From Planctomycetaceae bacterium (GTDB taxonomy: Bacteria; Planctomycetota; Planctomycetia; Planctomycetales; Planctomycetaceae): 64,000 bases of DNA. Where the stretch lies: positions 124,001 to 188,000 of the forward strand of contig JAKFWC010000024.1 of assembly GCA_021732975.1 (NCBI GenBank). Reading direction: 5' to 3'. The translations under genes were made by a program, and so were the position numbers. Under the pieces are notes generated by a model. That model was given only the letters and a program-made list of their open reading frames with translations. It did no database searches and was not told the origin of the DNA. Positions within the stretch are counted from its first letter, which is position 1, and every line of letters starts with the position of its first letter. This document shows positions 21,101-29,336 of this stretch, piece by piece.

Positions 21101-21585
21101 GCCCCAGCGTGCAACCGTTCCGCGATACCCCGAATGCCGACCGGCGGTTGTTCCCCGGACCGCTCGATGGCCACGGTCGTCGGAGCGTGTACATCAAAAA
21201 CAATTTGATGGAAGCCCCGCGGTTTCTGAGTGCGTTCAATTTCCCGGGCGGCAAGGTGACTCAGGGGAAACGCGATGCCACGAATGTCCCGGCCCAAGCC
21301 CTCGCGCTGCTCAACGACCCCTTCGTATTGCAACAAGCAGAAGCGTGGTCGACGAAGCTGGTGCAACACACGGACGCCAATCCCGCGGAGCGCGTGCGGT
21401 TCATGTTTCATTCCGCTTTGGGACGGCCGCCGAGCAATGATGACGAGACACGGTTCATCGCAACGCTACACGAACTGGCTCAATTGCGCGGCGTGACGAA
21501 AAACGACGTGATGAAGACGCCGGCTGTGTGGCAGGACTTGGCCCACATTTTGTTCAACCTGCAAGAGTTTTTGTATATTCCGTGA
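18172..21585 (+). CDS. PSCyt1-DUF1549-DUF1553 planctomycete cytochrome protein with inserted beta-rich domain
   Basis: A 1137-residue exported protein. After the signal peptide (ending near SGQAASA) comes a cytochrome c-like domain with one haem motif CLECH (Cys52, Cys55). DUF1549 (about 175-400) includes HFGERWARHWMDIVRF and CARCHDHK, a second CxxCH. DUF1553 (about 850-1110) includes NPLTARVMVNRVWHHLFG and SHPELLDHLATQF. Between them, about 510-710, lies an extra beta-strand-rich region (FALHDGGEVVVKAVFP, ISFQIAGERSSALRLV) that looks like a carbohydrate-binding-type sandwich. The biochemical role of this family is unknown; coupling to gntR ties it to regulated use of one compound. Confidence 0.92.
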   Translation: MNRVAGRSGSWLLIIRCLLLLPTVVSGQAASADDAGTEFFEKKIRPILVQHCLECHGANPKKIGGNLHLDSRQGLRTGGDSGPAVEPGKPEASLLISAVKYGAESIQMPPKGKLSDAVIADLEAWVKMGVPDPRESTTVARPSSNWEDILRERRGWWSLLPVQSPPIPESKAAWSNHPIDRLILTKLETEGLRPGRPTTAATLARRLSLILTGLPPTADQIDRFVRACGAVASSEPIPETAVAAYVDELLASPHFGERWARHWMDIVRFTETHGNEWNYEVHHAWQYRDYLIRAFNDDLPYDQLVREHIAGDLLPQQRWNASEKFRESPIGTAFYRFGEVNHDDCISLRELGYDLLDNQIDTLSKAFQATTIACARCHDHKLDAVSMADYYGLLGIIRSSRLVSHTLDSPEVVAAPAARLKELKHAIREELAAVWLEDVRTISAYLPAVTARKTNATNAAELAQGLEASRLEKWLAVLNAEKVPLEDPLEPWRRLTAAGDDPVAFATAWTTTAKMYADQDRERSAQAARYTTWADFRTEIPATWQAGGLGLQASSPSGEFALHDGGEVVVKAVFPAGTYSSAISERLNGTLRSPVLPAGTKHISFQIAGERSSALRLVSNHCQLNYKNYRALISPSLQWITFAPPDDADSLRTYAELMTMFDNPKFPDQLAALGGDSGNYKLPWDQAAENPRSWWGVTRVVLHDAPEPPTPALSPLRRVFEGDAPTTRTEVAGQYTKIMEQVVLAWNENRATDDDVCWLNAFLQRDLLRNQVSASPRLAALVDEYRNIERTLPLPKIIPGVADSGSGYDQPIFIRGDCQRPGSPTVRRYLEVLANSREPIASSGSGRLELAERIADPKNPLTARVMVNRVWHHLFGAGIVRTVDDFGHVGDLPSHPELLDHLATQFVNDGWSIKRLIRSIVLTRTFQQTADHRSVEGLKADPENRLLWHYPARRMEAEAIRDAILATSGRLDRTPFGPSVQPFRDTPNADRRLFPGPLDGHGRRSVYIKNNLMEAPRFLSAFNFPGGKVTQGKRDATNVPAQALALLNDPFVLQQAEAWSTKLVQHTDANPAERVRFMFHSALGRPPSNDDETRFIATLHELAQLRGVTKNDVMKTPAVWQDLAHILFNLQEFLYIP

Positions 21586-21587
21586 AG

Positions 21588-21664
21588 TGCTCCGTCGCAG
21601 TCCGGAGCGCAAGCGACGGGCGTCATGACATCATGTGGACTCCCGTCGCTCGCGCTCCGGGCTG
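21588..21664. repeat. Composite palindrome, GCGCAAGCGACGG family, copy 1
   Basis: Left AGTCCGGAGCGCAAGCGACG pairs with right CGTCGCTCGCGCTCCGGGCT with two mismatches. It starts 3 bases after the PSCyt stop and ends about 20 bases before the DUF1501 start, so the linked genes are separated only by this element. Related to the copy at 34857. Confidence 0.85.
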
Positions 21665-21686
21665 GGAAAGAGGAGAACCGAACATC

Positions 21687-23111
21687 ATGACACAGTGTTG
21701 TCCCGGACGATTCCGCGCGTCACTCTCCCGGCGCGAGATGCTCGCCGTGTCTGCGAATGGGTTCGGCATGCTCGCGCTGTCGGCGATGCTGGCCGAAGAG
21801 ACTCGCGCGGAAACCGAATCTTCGGCGATCATCCACGCGCCCCATTTCCCCGCCCGCGCCAAGAACGTCATCTTCTGCTTCATGGATGGCGGCGTCGCGC
21901 ACACCGATTCTTTCGATCCGAAACCTAAGCTCGATGAACTCGACGGCAAGTCGTTTACCGAATCGAAGAACCCCACGGCGAACGGGAACCGCCTCTGGTT
22001 GAAAAGTCCGTGGCCGTTTCAGCAGCATGGCGAAGCGGGGATTCCGGTCAGTAGTTTGTTTCCCCACTTGGCCCAATGTGTGGATGACCTCGCGATCATC
22101 CGGTCGATGAAGGCCGATCTGCCGATCCATTCGACCGGCGTGTTGCGGTTGCATACCGGCTCTAACAACGCCGGGCGGCCGAGTCTCGGTTCGTGGGTCA
22201 ACTACGGTCTGGGCAGCGAGAACCGCAATCTTCCCGGCTTCGTGGTGCTCAGTTTCGGAGTCGTCCCGTGCGGCGGCCTCGAAAATTTTTCCAACGGCTT
22301 TCTGCCTGCCAGTCATCAGGCATCGATGTTTCAAGCCGACGGCACACCCATCGACAACATTCAACCGGCCGACAAAGATCCGCGGCTACAGCAGGCGAAG
22401 CTCGGCTTGCTGCGTGGTCTCGATACGGGATTCTCGCAATCGCTTGGTATCGACGACGGCGTGGAATCCGCCATTCGCAATTACGAAATGGCGTACCGCA
22501 TGCAATCGCTGGTCCCCGATGTCCTCGATCTGCGTCAGGAAACGGCAGCGACCCAAGCGATGTATGGCATCGACTCGTCTGTCCCATCGCAACGGTTGTA
22601 CGGCACGCAATGTCTCCGCGCCCGTCGGCTCATTGAAGCCGGTGTCCGTTTCGTCGAGATCACGTGTCCGCCCGGTGCGTCGAACGGGACATGGGATCAG
22701 CACGGCAATCTGAAAGCCGGTCACGAGAAGAACGCGCTCGACACCGATCAGGCGATTGCCGGATTGCTGTGCGATCTGAAGCAGCGCGGCATGCTCGACG
22801 AAACGCTGGTCGTCTGGGCCGGCGAATTCGGCCGCACGCCCCATTCCGCCGGGCGCGATGGCCGCGATCATCACCCGGAAGGCTTTACCGTGTGGCTTGC
22901 GGGCGGAGGGACAAAGCGCGGCGTGATCTACGGCGCGACCGACGAGCTAGGAATGCAGGCCATCGAAAACGTCACATCCTTCTACGATCTGCATGCGACG
23001 ATCCTGCATCTGCTCGGCCTCGATCACGAACGCCTGACCTACCGTTTCGGCGGCCGCAATATGCGTCTCACCGATGTTCACGGCGAAGTCATCCACGGCG
23101 TCGTGGCATAA
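21687..23111 (+). CDS. DUF1501 protein, twin-arginine exported
   Basis: A 474-residue sulfatase-like-fold protein of the DUF1501 family, the standard partner of PSCyt/DUF1553 genes. The N-terminus holds SRREMLAV, a twin-arginine motif before a hydrophobic stretch, implying folded export. Family landmarks: KNVIFCFMDGGVAHTDSFDPKP, HSTGVLRLHTG, LVVWAGEFGRTPHSAGRDGRDHHPEGFTVW and a C-terminal LHATILHLLGLDHERLTYRF, with the Asp/His set of alkaline-phosphatase-like enzymes. ATG 21687 follows AGAGGAGA; the track start at 21528 lies inside the PSCyt gene and the repeat. Confidence 0.92.
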   Translation: MTQCCPGRFRASLSRREMLAVSANGFGMLALSAMLAEETRAETESSAIIHAPHFPARAKNVIFCFMDGGVAHTDSFDPKPKLDELDGKSFTESKNPTANGNRLWLKSPWPFQQHGEAGIPVSSLFPHLAQCVDDLAIIRSMKADLPIHSTGVLRLHTGSNNAGRPSLGSWVNYGLGSENRNLPGFVVLSFGVVPCGGLENFSNGFLPASHQASMFQADGTPIDNIQPADKDPRLQQAKLGLLRGLDTGFSQSLGIDDGVESAIRNYEMAYRMQSLVPDVLDLRQETAATQAMYGIDSSVPSQRLYGTQCLRARRLIEAGVRFVEITCPPGASNGTWDQHGNLKAGHEKNALDTDQAIAGLLCDLKQRGMLDETLVVWAGEFGRTPHSAGRDGRDHHPEGFTVWLAGGGTKRGVIYGATDELGMQAIENVTSFYDLHATILHLLGLDHERLTYRFGGRNMRLTDVHGEVIHGVVA

Positions 23112-23121
23112 ATCCAAATGC

Positions 23122-23203
23122 GATTCGGCCACTGAGGGCACAAAGAACAAGGAGAACAATGCATTACCCCTTTTGTGGTGCTTGTGCCTCTTGTGGCTAA
23201 ATC
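23122..23203. repeat. Imperfect inverted repeat, CACAGA-type family, copy 2
   Basis: Left GATTCGGCCACTGAGGGCAC pairs imperfectly with right TGTGCCTCTTGTGGCTAAATC. It sits between convergent genes, and its right end TTTAGCC (minus strand) supplies the TAG stop of the zinc-ribbon gene. Confidence 0.75.
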
Positions 23204-23565
23204 TCATCCGCTTCGACGAAGCCCCAGTTATCGCCGTCCGACCACAACCAGAGCACAAAGCGATGGCCGCAACGCAGGCATTCACGACGGGCTTCGTACT
23301 CGGCGACGATGCGAGACTTGATGTGCGCCGGTGCGGCGTGTTTCCCCGCGGGTAACGGCGACAGACCACCATCCCACGTGGAGAGGGCTCCGCCGCACGC
23401 GGCGCAATTCGACGATTGCAGGATGGGGCGAGCCTGATCGAGCAAGCGTTGCCGCACGTCGAGTTCATCGCGATGCCGACGAATCTCGCGCAGCACGAAC
23501 CACGCCGCGACGATGAATACCGCGAGCGTTCCCAGTCCGACAACGAGCGTGAAGACTTCGACCAT
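23197..23565 (-). CDS. Small membrane protein with zinc-ribbon-like Cys pairs
   Basis: A 122-residue protein. One N-terminal transmembrane helix (about 5-25, VFTLVVGLGTLAVFIVAAWFV) is followed by a basic helix (LREIRRHRDELDVRQRLLDQA) and a domain with two CxxC pairs, CAAC (about residue 54) and CLRC (about 96), spaced as in a zinc ribbon. The rest is Trp-rich (LWLWSDGDNWGFVEADEI). I do not recognise a family; membrane-tethered metal binding is inferred. It is divergent from the aminotransferase gene. The stop TAG falls in the end of a dispersed palindrome. Confidence 0.72.
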   Translation of the reverse strand: MVEVFTLVVGLGTLAVFIVAAWFVLREIRRHRDELDVRQRLLDQARPILQSSNCAACGGALSTWDGGLSPLPAGKHAAPAHIKSRIVAEYEARRECLRCGHRFVLWLWSDGDNWGFVEADEI

Positions 23566-23593
23566 TGCCGCATCGTACCGCGTTCAACGCGTC

Positions 23594-23620
23594 TTAGCCC
23601 CCCCGTCATTGACGGGGGGC
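23594..23620. repeat. Short palindromic element, TTAGCCCCC family, copy 2
   Basis: CTTAGCCCCCCCGTCATTGACGGGGGGC is nearly identical to the copy at 8605 but lies in a divergent promoter region (23566-23694), where it cannot be a terminator of either flanking gene. This is the best evidence that the family is a dispersed element. Confidence 0.8.
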
Positions 23621-23694
23621 GAAGACGACGGAATCATGACGATAACGATCATCTCGAACCGCTTCCGCAATCCATTTTTGCCGTTGAGTTCCCC

Positions 23695-24939
23695 ATGCCC
23701 CCCTTTCTCCTTGACTGGATTCGCACTCAATTCCCGGCGTTGTCTCGACAAGAACATGGCCGACCGGTGGCCTATTTTGATGGCCCCGCGGGCAGTCAGG
23801 TACCGCAGTCCGTGGCCAACGCCGTCAGCCGGTATCTGTTGACAACCAACTCGAATCGCGGCGGCGTTTTCACCGTGGCGCAAGAGAGTGATGCGATTGT
23901 CGACACGGCTCATCAAGCCGCGGCGAACCTTTTTGGCACCAATGATCCGGCCTGTACCGTCTTCGGCGCGAACATGACGACGTTGACGCTCGCTGTCAGT
24001 CGAGCCTTGGCACGAACATGGAACACCGGCGATGAAGTGCTTGTCACGCGGCTCGATCATGATGCGAACGTTACACCGTGGATTCTGGCCGCGCGCGATG
24101 CCGGGGCGATTGTGAAGCATGTCGATGTCCACCTCGAAGACGGCACGCTGGATCAGACGAGTTTTCGCAACGCCCTTTCATCGCGGACAAAACTGGTCGC
24201 CATCGGGTATGCGTCGAATGTCACCGGGACGATTAACCCGATCGCGCCGATGATTGCTGCGGCGAAGGCAGCCGGGGCGCTGACGTTTATCGATGCGGTG
24301 CATTATGCACCGCACGGGTTGATCGATGTCACCGCGCTCGGCTGCGATTTCCTGGCGTGTTCGGCGTACAAATTTTTCGGCCCGCACGTGGGTTTGCTGT
24401 ACGGTCGCCGCGATCTGCTGGAAGAGATCACCCCTTACAAGTTGCGAGTGAGCAGCAACCAGTTACCCGGCAAATGGATGACCGGCACGCAAGCGCATGA
24501 GCTGCTCGCCGGAGTGAGTGCGGCGATTCGTTATCTGGCCGACATGGGTCGTCGTTGTGCTTCGACTGACTGTGAACGGACGGCGTTACAATCGGCATTT
24601 GCGGCGATTCGGGCCTACGAACAGTCGTTGTCGGAACGAATGCTCGCCGGGTTGCGAAGCCTCGGTGGATACCGCGTCTGGGGCCTCACCGATGCCGCGC
24701 GGATTGCCGAGCGTGTACCAACATTTTCCTTGACACACGCTCGGTTCACACCGAAAGAACTCGCGGAACGGCTTGCAGCGGAAGGCTTGTACGCGTGGTG
24801 CGGCAATCATTATGGATTGCCGTTCACGGAAGCCGCAGGGCTGGAACCACACGGGACGCTACGAATTGGATTGCTGCATTACAACACGGTCGAAGAAGTC
24901 GATCGTGTACTAGAGGCGCTTGAACGAATCAGCGCATAG
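23695..24939 (+). CDS. Cysteine desulfurase-like class V aminotransferase
   Basis: A 414-residue PLP enzyme of the cysteine-desulfurase-like (VC1184/TIGR01976-type) group. Visible motifs: YFDGPAGSQVP near the start, FGANMTTLTLAVSRAL, DHDANVTPW, VIGYASNVTGTINP-like VAIGYASNVTGT, FIDAVHYAPHGLIDV (Asp and His binding PLP) and the Schiff-base lysine in CSAYKFFGPHVG. Near the C-terminus Cys in YAWCGNHYG is a possible sulfur-accepting residue, but position and context differ from IscS/SufS, so the substrate is uncertain. The track start at 23416 is antisense to the neighbour; ATG 23695 fits the family. Confidence 0.9.
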   Translation: MPPFLLDWIRTQFPALSRQEHGRPVAYFDGPAGSQVPQSVANAVSRYLLTTNSNRGGVFTVAQESDAIVDTAHQAAANLFGTNDPACTVFGANMTTLTLAVSRALARTWNTGDEVLVTRLDHDANVTPWILAARDAGAIVKHVDVHLEDGTLDQTSFRNALSSRTKLVAIGYASNVTGTINPIAPMIAAAKAAGALTFIDAVHYAPHGLIDVTALGCDFLACSAYKFFGPHVGLLYGRRDLLEEITPYKLRVSSNQLPGKWMTGTQAHELLAGVSAAIRYLADMGRRCASTDCERTALQSAFAAIRAYEQSLSERMLAGLRSLGGYRVWGLTDAARIAERVPTFSLTHARFTPKELAERLAAEGLYAWCGNHYGLPFTEAAGLEPHGTLRIGLLHYNTVEEVDRVLEALERISA

Positions 24940-24946
24940 AAAGTCT

Positions 24947-25050
24947 CATTCCGTCGCTTGCGCTTCGCGGAACCCCAGCGCCCACGCTCGTTCCCCCAGA
25001 AGATCATCGCGCCGATTTGTGTACCCGCAAAGCGCAAGCGAGGAAGAATC
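24947..25050. repeat. Composite palindrome, CGCTTGCGCTTCGCGG family, copy 1
   Basis: Left CCGTCGCTTGCGCTTCGCGG pairs with right CCGCAAAGCGCAAGCGAGG, with flanking CATTC/GAATC. It occupies the gap between two convergent genes and carries the GCGCAAGCG core shared with the elements at 21588, 40421 and 50871. Confidence 0.8.
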
Positions 25051-26095
25051 ATTTCCCCGAGGGATGTTTCCAATCTGCGATCCACAATTGGCTGGAACCA
25101 TCCGGCGTGCGCGTCGAGGTCCACATCAACTTGATGCCATCGGGACTGAAGACCGGCAGTACATTGGCAGACGTGCTGTGCGTGATCTGATGAATCGCGC
25201 CGGCTTTGAACGACTTCGACTGCATGTCGATGTCCATCAGAAACAGATTGAAGTGGGCTTGAGACGGTCCTTTGCTGTAATCGGCCCGCGACCAGATGAT
25301 CGACTTCCCATTGGGGTGGAAGAACGGGCACCAATTGACTTCGTCGAGATTGCTCGTGAGCTGCACTTCCGTCTTGCCGTCAACCGAGACCGCAAAGAGC
25401 TGCAACATGTGTTCCTTGTGGCGATCACTGCGAAAGATCACCCATTGATTGTCGGGGGAGAAAAACGGACCGCCGTCGTAGCCGGCCTGATTCACGATCT
25501 GTCGGACGTTCGATCCATCCGCGTCCATGATGTAGAGATCGGGGTCGCCGTCGCGCGATGAGGTGAACACGATGTGCTTGCCATCGGACGAGTAACTCCC
25601 CTCGGCGTCGTAACCGGGGGCATCGGTCAACCGCTTCATCCCGGTGCCGTCGAAGTTCACGACATAAATATCCATATGCGGATCGAAGTCCCACTGGTAG
25701 CGCCGGCGTCCTCCCGCGACAGCTTCATCGCGGGCGGCCTTCTCCGTCACGTCGATGTGTGGGTCGGTGTGACTCGAGGCAAACATGATCTGCTTGCCGT
25801 CCGGAGTGAAGTAGGCGCATGTGGTCCGACCGCGGCCGGTGCTGACGAGTCGCGGGGTCTTCTCGTCCAGCTTCTGGGTATAGATCTGGTAGAACGGATA
25901 GCCGATGGGATATGCCTGATAGACAATCCACTGGCCATCGCGCGAAAAATAACCTTCACCGGCCCGTGGCAGTCCGAATGTGACCTGGTGAAGATTGGAA
26001 AGCGTTGCCGCTTCTTTTACGGCATCGGTGACGACTTCTTTCGGCGGCTGCCCGAACAGGGCGGACAGCAAGACCACGGCGATTCCGGCGAACAT
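25049..26095 (-). CDS. Exported TolB-like/WD40-like beta-propeller protein
   Basis: A 348-residue propeller with a short N-terminal hydrophobic segment (MFAGIAVVLLSALFGQP) that probably directs export. PD40/TolB-type repeats recur about every 45-50 residues: GYFSRDGQWIVYQ, AYFTPDGKQIMFASS, GSYSSDGKHIVFTSSRDGDPDLYIMDADG, PFFSPDNQWVIFRSD and PVFSPDGIKLMWTS. Such proteins serve as periplasmic scaffolds or as the propeller halves of peptidases; no catalytic domain follows here. Start ATG 26095 has GGGGATATC upstream. Function beyond the fold is unknown. Confidence 0.82.
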   Translation of the reverse strand: MFAGIAVVLLSALFGQPPKEVVTDAVKEAATLSNLHQVTFGLPRAGEGYFSRDGQWIVYQAYPIGYPFYQIYTQKLDEKTPRLVSTGRGRTTCAYFTPDGKQIMFASSHTDPHIDVTEKAARDEAVAGGRRRYQWDFDPHMDIYVVNFDGTGMKRLTDAPGYDAEGSYSSDGKHIVFTSSRDGDPDLYIMDADGSNVRQIVNQAGYDGGPFFSPDNQWVIFRSDRHKEHMLQLFAVSVDGKTEVQLTSNLDEVNWCPFFHPNGKSIIWSRADYSKGPSQAHFNLFLMDIDMQSKSFKAGAIHQITHSTSANVLPVFSPDGIKLMWTSTRTPDGSSQLWIADWKHPSGK

Positions 26096-26154
26096 ATCGA
26101 TATCCCCATAAAGGTTTTGTTTGACGTTACAATATCACGGAGAAGAGAGACCGA

Positions 26155-26240
26155 CCACGCTTGCGCTTCACAGGATCCCAGAGATCGCGTTGGGTCGGAG
26201 ATGTTCACGGGCGCTGGGATCCTGCAAAGCGTGAGCGTGG
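26155..26240. repeat. Composite palindrome, CGCTTGCGCTT...GGATCC family, copy 2
   Basis: Left CCACGCTTGCGCTTCACAGG plus ATCCCA pairs with right TGGGATCCTGCAAAGCGTGA plus GCGTGG, a 26-base imperfect stem with about 34 bases between. It lies in the 204-base divergent gap 26096-26299. Confidence 0.88.
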
Positions 26241-26299
26241 GATGTTGAAATCGAAATCATCGCGACGTTTTAATTCTTGTTCCCTCGACGGAGATGTGT

Positions 26300-27538
26300 A
26301 TGCGCGCGATGGTGCTCGGATTGATCGTGACGGCGCTTGCCGCTGCTCCCCCGGTGAAGAAAGTTCCGGCAGGTCCGTTGGCGGTGGATGCCGTATCGCT
26401 CAAATCGGGACGGTCGCTTCGCGGCGCGATCTTGCAACGAAACGCGGATCGCTCCATAACGATGGCGGTCTCCCGCTCGTGGTTGAAGGCCGCAAATCCA
26501 GAATTGTTCGAGCAACAGGATACGCTCGATCTCAAGACCCAGCGTGAAGCGTGGACCCAAGCCCGCGATCATTTGAAAGTGCTTCTCGAAACCCCGCCGG
26601 AGTCACAGCGGCTGGCGTTCTTCCTGCAAAGTGAACTCGATGCGCTGGAAAACAATCTCACCGCGGAAGAACCGCAACGAGCCGAGTTCTTCTGGATCGA
26701 ACTGTCTGGATCGCAAATTTCGCGGGTGACCCCGGCGACTCCAGAACGTCAAAAACTGGCGGTGATTGCATGGAGCGAAGGGTTCATTGATGTCGAAACG
26801 CAGGATGCCGCGACGCTGCAGAAGGACCTGACCAAGCGAAAAATCCCGCTCGATGGCCCAACCCCGGACATTTCCTCGCGGCTACCGCCCCGGCCGCAGG
26901 ATGACCGTGAATGGGCGGCTCGACTGGCGGTAGTGGAATATGTCTACCGGCAAGCGATTGATTTCCAGGGCATGGGTGACACGCTCGTCCGGACGGGTGA
27001 GGGCCAGAAGCCCGATCTGACAGCCCTCTTTCAAAAGCTGATGAAACAGCAAGTCGATTCCGTGCTGAAAGACTTGCTCAACGAAGGACCGGCGCGGCCG
27101 GAACCGATCAAACCGGAACGTGAGCTCTTCGCTCCGGCGATTGCCGCCGCGGAGTCCGCCGGGTCGCGCGGCTTCCGAGTCACGCGCCTGCAGATGGACC
27201 CCGAGCGCAACCGCGTCGGTGTCGAAGTCCGTTTTGTCGCGAAGCTCGATGAGAACCGCTGGCAAACCGTGTGGCTGACAACGGAGTTCGCCGATACCAC
27301 TCAACCGCGCCCGGACATCGAAGCGAAGATTGAGCAAGACCCGCAGGTCAAATCGATCCTGGAAACGATCAAGACCGTCGGCCTGTTCGACGACGCACCG
27401 TTGCGGACGGCTCTCCGGACGGGGGCCGCGACCATGTCCGCGATGCAAAGTGCCGAGCAGGCGTTCTTCACTTTCACCAACCGCTACACGCAGCACATTG
27501 ACCGTCCGAAACTGCTGCTTCCGGCCATCGCCCCGTGA
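26300..27538 (+). CDS. Exported hypothetical protein
   Basis: A 412-residue protein with a signal peptide (MRAMVLGLIVTALAAAPPV). Residues about 25-45 (VDAVSLKSGRSLRGAILQRNADRSITMAVSR) read like a small beta-barrel of the SH3/LSm kind often seen at the start of planctomycete secreted proteins. The remainder is helical and charged with a mixed C-terminal domain (GFRVTRLQMDPERNRVGVEVRFVAKLDENRWQTVWLTTEF). No catalytic motif recognised. Two ATGs compete at 26294 and 26300; GACGGAG directly abuts the first, so the second is favoured. Function unknown. Confidence 0.78.
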   Translation: MRAMVLGLIVTALAAAPPVKKVPAGPLAVDAVSLKSGRSLRGAILQRNADRSITMAVSRSWLKAANPELFEQQDTLDLKTQREAWTQARDHLKVLLETPPESQRLAFFLQSELDALENNLTAEEPQRAEFFWIELSGSQISRVTPATPERQKLAVIAWSEGFIDVETQDAATLQKDLTKRKIPLDGPTPDISSRLPPRPQDDREWAARLAVVEYVYRQAIDFQGMGDTLVRTGEGQKPDLTALFQKLMKQQVDSVLKDLLNEGPARPEPIKPERELFAPAIAAAESAGSRGFRVTRLQMDPERNRVGVEVRFVAKLDENRWQTVWLTTEFADTTQPRPDIEAKIEQDPQVKSILETIKTVGLFDDAPLRTALRTGAATMSAMQSAEQAFFTFTNRYTQHIDRPKLLLPAIAP

Positions 27539-27583
27539 TGTTCTGGTCCGCTGTGATCGACGTGCAGATTCGACCAGGGGCAT

Positions 27584-28390
27584 TCAAGGGGTCAACTTAT
27601 TCGCGAAGCGTGTGAATCCCGTCTGTGAGCGATCTTCGATAATCTTCGCGATGCCGTAGAATGCACCGGTTGCCCCCGGTTCGACATACAAAGCGCGAAC
27701 TGGACCGGTGATGACGCAGTTGCGGACGGTCGATTTCACGATGACTTCATCGAAACGACCGGACAGCATGATGTCGTTCGCGGTCCCTTCGAGAATCACC
27801 TGTCCGTTGATGATCAGGTTGGTACCGATGATGTTCTGACCGTCCACAATCCGCAGCACCGGCAACACACCGACACCGGTATCAAGTTGGACGCTCGTCA
27901 TGCTGCAATGCACGGCGTTGTGAAGCAGGATCGATTCCCGGCGGGTGTCGGCGATGCGGATATCATGCATGGTCACGCGGCGAATTCCCGCCGCTCCGGG
28001 CTGACGCAGCATGCTGCCATCAATGACAATTCCTCGGTCGGCCGTGCCGCGGACACCGTCCCCGTGGCCGTCGCCGTAAATCAGCAGCCGTTGCAGCAGC
28101 ATCTCGCCGGAACGGGAATCTTTCCCCGCGGCGGTAATAGTGAGGGCATCGCCGGACATGTGCGTGCGAGCGCGGAGCTTCAGATTCTGCACGCTGCCGC
28201 CGGTGCCGGTGTAGGCCGGATCGCCGACACCGGTGAAGACGATCCCGTGGGAATCGCCGGGGAACGAGATGATCGGGCCGCGCTCATCAGTGCCGACGGG
28301 ACCGGAGCCGATAATGTCGATCCCCGAACCAATCGTCAGTTCGTTTTCGAGATTGATTCGGGTCGTGAAGTGGTGCGGAATTGTTGGCAT
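27584..28390 (-). CDS. Right-handed beta-helix protein, possibly N-terminally truncated
   Basis: A 268-residue protein made almost wholly of short strands and turns typical of a parallel beta-helix: IDIIGSGPVG, GIVFTGVGD, VTMHDIRIADTRRESILLHNAV, NIIGTNLIINGQVILEGTANDIML, VRNCVITGPVRALYVEPG. Relatives include pectate-lyase and GH28-like folds and phage tail spikes, but no catalytic residues were identified and there is no signal peptide. The usual first turn (the 'gtvylPpGty' segment) is absent; the frame upstream of ATG 28390 is a dispersed palindrome. It follows folE on the same strand after 165 bases. It may be a real compact protein or a 5'-eroded gene. Confidence 0.6.
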   Translation of the reverse strand: MPTIPHHFTTRINLENELTIGSGIDIIGSGPVGTDERGPIISFPGDSHGIVFTGVGDPAYTGTGGSVQNLKLRARTHMSGDALTITAAGKDSRSGEMLLQRLLIYGDGHGDGVRGTADRGIVIDGSMLRQPGAAGIRRVTMHDIRIADTRRESILLHNAVHCSMTSVQLDTGVGVLPVLRIVDGQNIIGTNLIINGQVILEGTANDIMLSGRFDEVIVKSTVRNCVITGPVRALYVEPGATGAFYGIAKIIEDRSQTGFTRFANKLTP

Positions 28391-28445
28391 CAGCGTGTTC
28401 CCGGGAACTTGGCCACGCTTTGCACCCCGTGGACTGATATTGATT

Positions 28446-28523
28446 GTGTGCCACAGCCGTGTCGGCCGTGCGGAGTGGCAAATCGCTCTGCAAAATCGCA
28501 CGGCCGACGCGGCCGTGGCACAC
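28446..28523. repeat. Composite palindrome, GTGTGCCACGG family, copy 2
   Basis: Left GTGTGCCACAGCCGTGTCGG plus CCGTGC pairs with right GCACGGCCGACGCGGCCGTG plus GCACAC. It occupies the gap between folE and the beta-helix gene and is translated as a false N-terminal extension of the latter in the ORF track. Confidence 0.9.
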
Positions 28524-28555
28524 GAAAGCGAATCCATCTACGAGATGTTATGATG

Positions 28556-29212
28556 TTATGTCGTGCGACGACCGTGGATGAGGGACAGAACTTCCGCCCG
28601 GCTCGACACGTTGGTTTTGAAAAGGCCGCGGACGGCGTTGGTGATCGTCACACTGCCCGGCTTGCGAATGCCGCGGATCGTCATACAGGAATGGCTGGCT
28701 TCCAGCATCACGATCACGCCTTTGGGATCGAGTTCCTGCTGCAGCAGATCCGCAATCTGATGCGTCATCCGCTCCTGCACTTGAGGCTTGCGGGAAATCT
28801 CTTCCACCACTCTTGCCAGTTTACTCAAACCCACGACTTTGCCGCGAGGAAGGTAGCCGACATGCGCCGTGCCAATGAACGGCAGCAGATGGTGTTCGCA
28901 CATGCTGTTGAAGGTGATGTCGCGAACGAGAACCAGTTCGTCGTACTGTTCTTCAAAGGTCTTCTTCAGATGGCGACCGGGTTCGAGCGTCAGCCCGCCG
29001 AAGAGTTCGGCATACATCCGGGCCACGCGGGCCGGGGTTTCGAGCAGCCCGTTGCGGTCCGGGTCTTCCCCGACGGCGGCCAGAATCTCGCGGACCGCGC
29101 GCTCGATGCGCGGCAGATCCACCGTTTGGTTGGCGGGGCGATTTGGCTCACTCGAGGCGGCCCCGCTGACACAGAGGTCGTCGCGGGAATTATCAGTCTC
29201 ATCCATCGGCAT
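28556..29212 (-). CDS. folE: GTP cyclohydrolase I
   Basis: A 218-residue FolE, converting GTP to 7,8-dihydroneopterin triphosphate, the entry step to folate and also to tetrahydromethanopterin-type pterins, whose C1 enzyme mch is encoded 23 kb away. Zinc ligands are Cys105 and His108 in [10 protein letters not shown] and Cys176 in [18 protein letters not shown] and [10 protein letters not shown] are family blocks. The 32 N-terminal residues before [11 protein letters not shown] are polar and probably disordered. The ATG at 29212 has CCGGAG 8 bases upstream; the longer track start extends toward a repeat. Confidence 0.95.
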   Translation of the reverse strand: MPMDETDNSRDDLCVSGAASSEPNRPANQTVDLPRIERAVREILAAVGEDPDRNGLLETPARVARMYAELFGGLTLEPGRHLKKTFEEQYDELVLVRDITFNSMCEHHLLPFIGTAHVGYLPRGKVVGLSKLARVVEEISRKPQVQERMTHQIADLLQQELDPKGVIVMLEASHSCMTIRGIRKPGSVTITNAVRGLFKTNVSSRAEVLSLIHGRRTT

Positions 29213-29336
29213 TGCCGAACTCCGGTTGTGATTGCAGGGGGCAGACGGCATGGAAACATCAACGAGGTCAATTTTGTAACCGCATTCAATGCTAGGGGTC
29301 GCCGCAGTGATCGTCAAATCGCTGGTCGATAACGAA

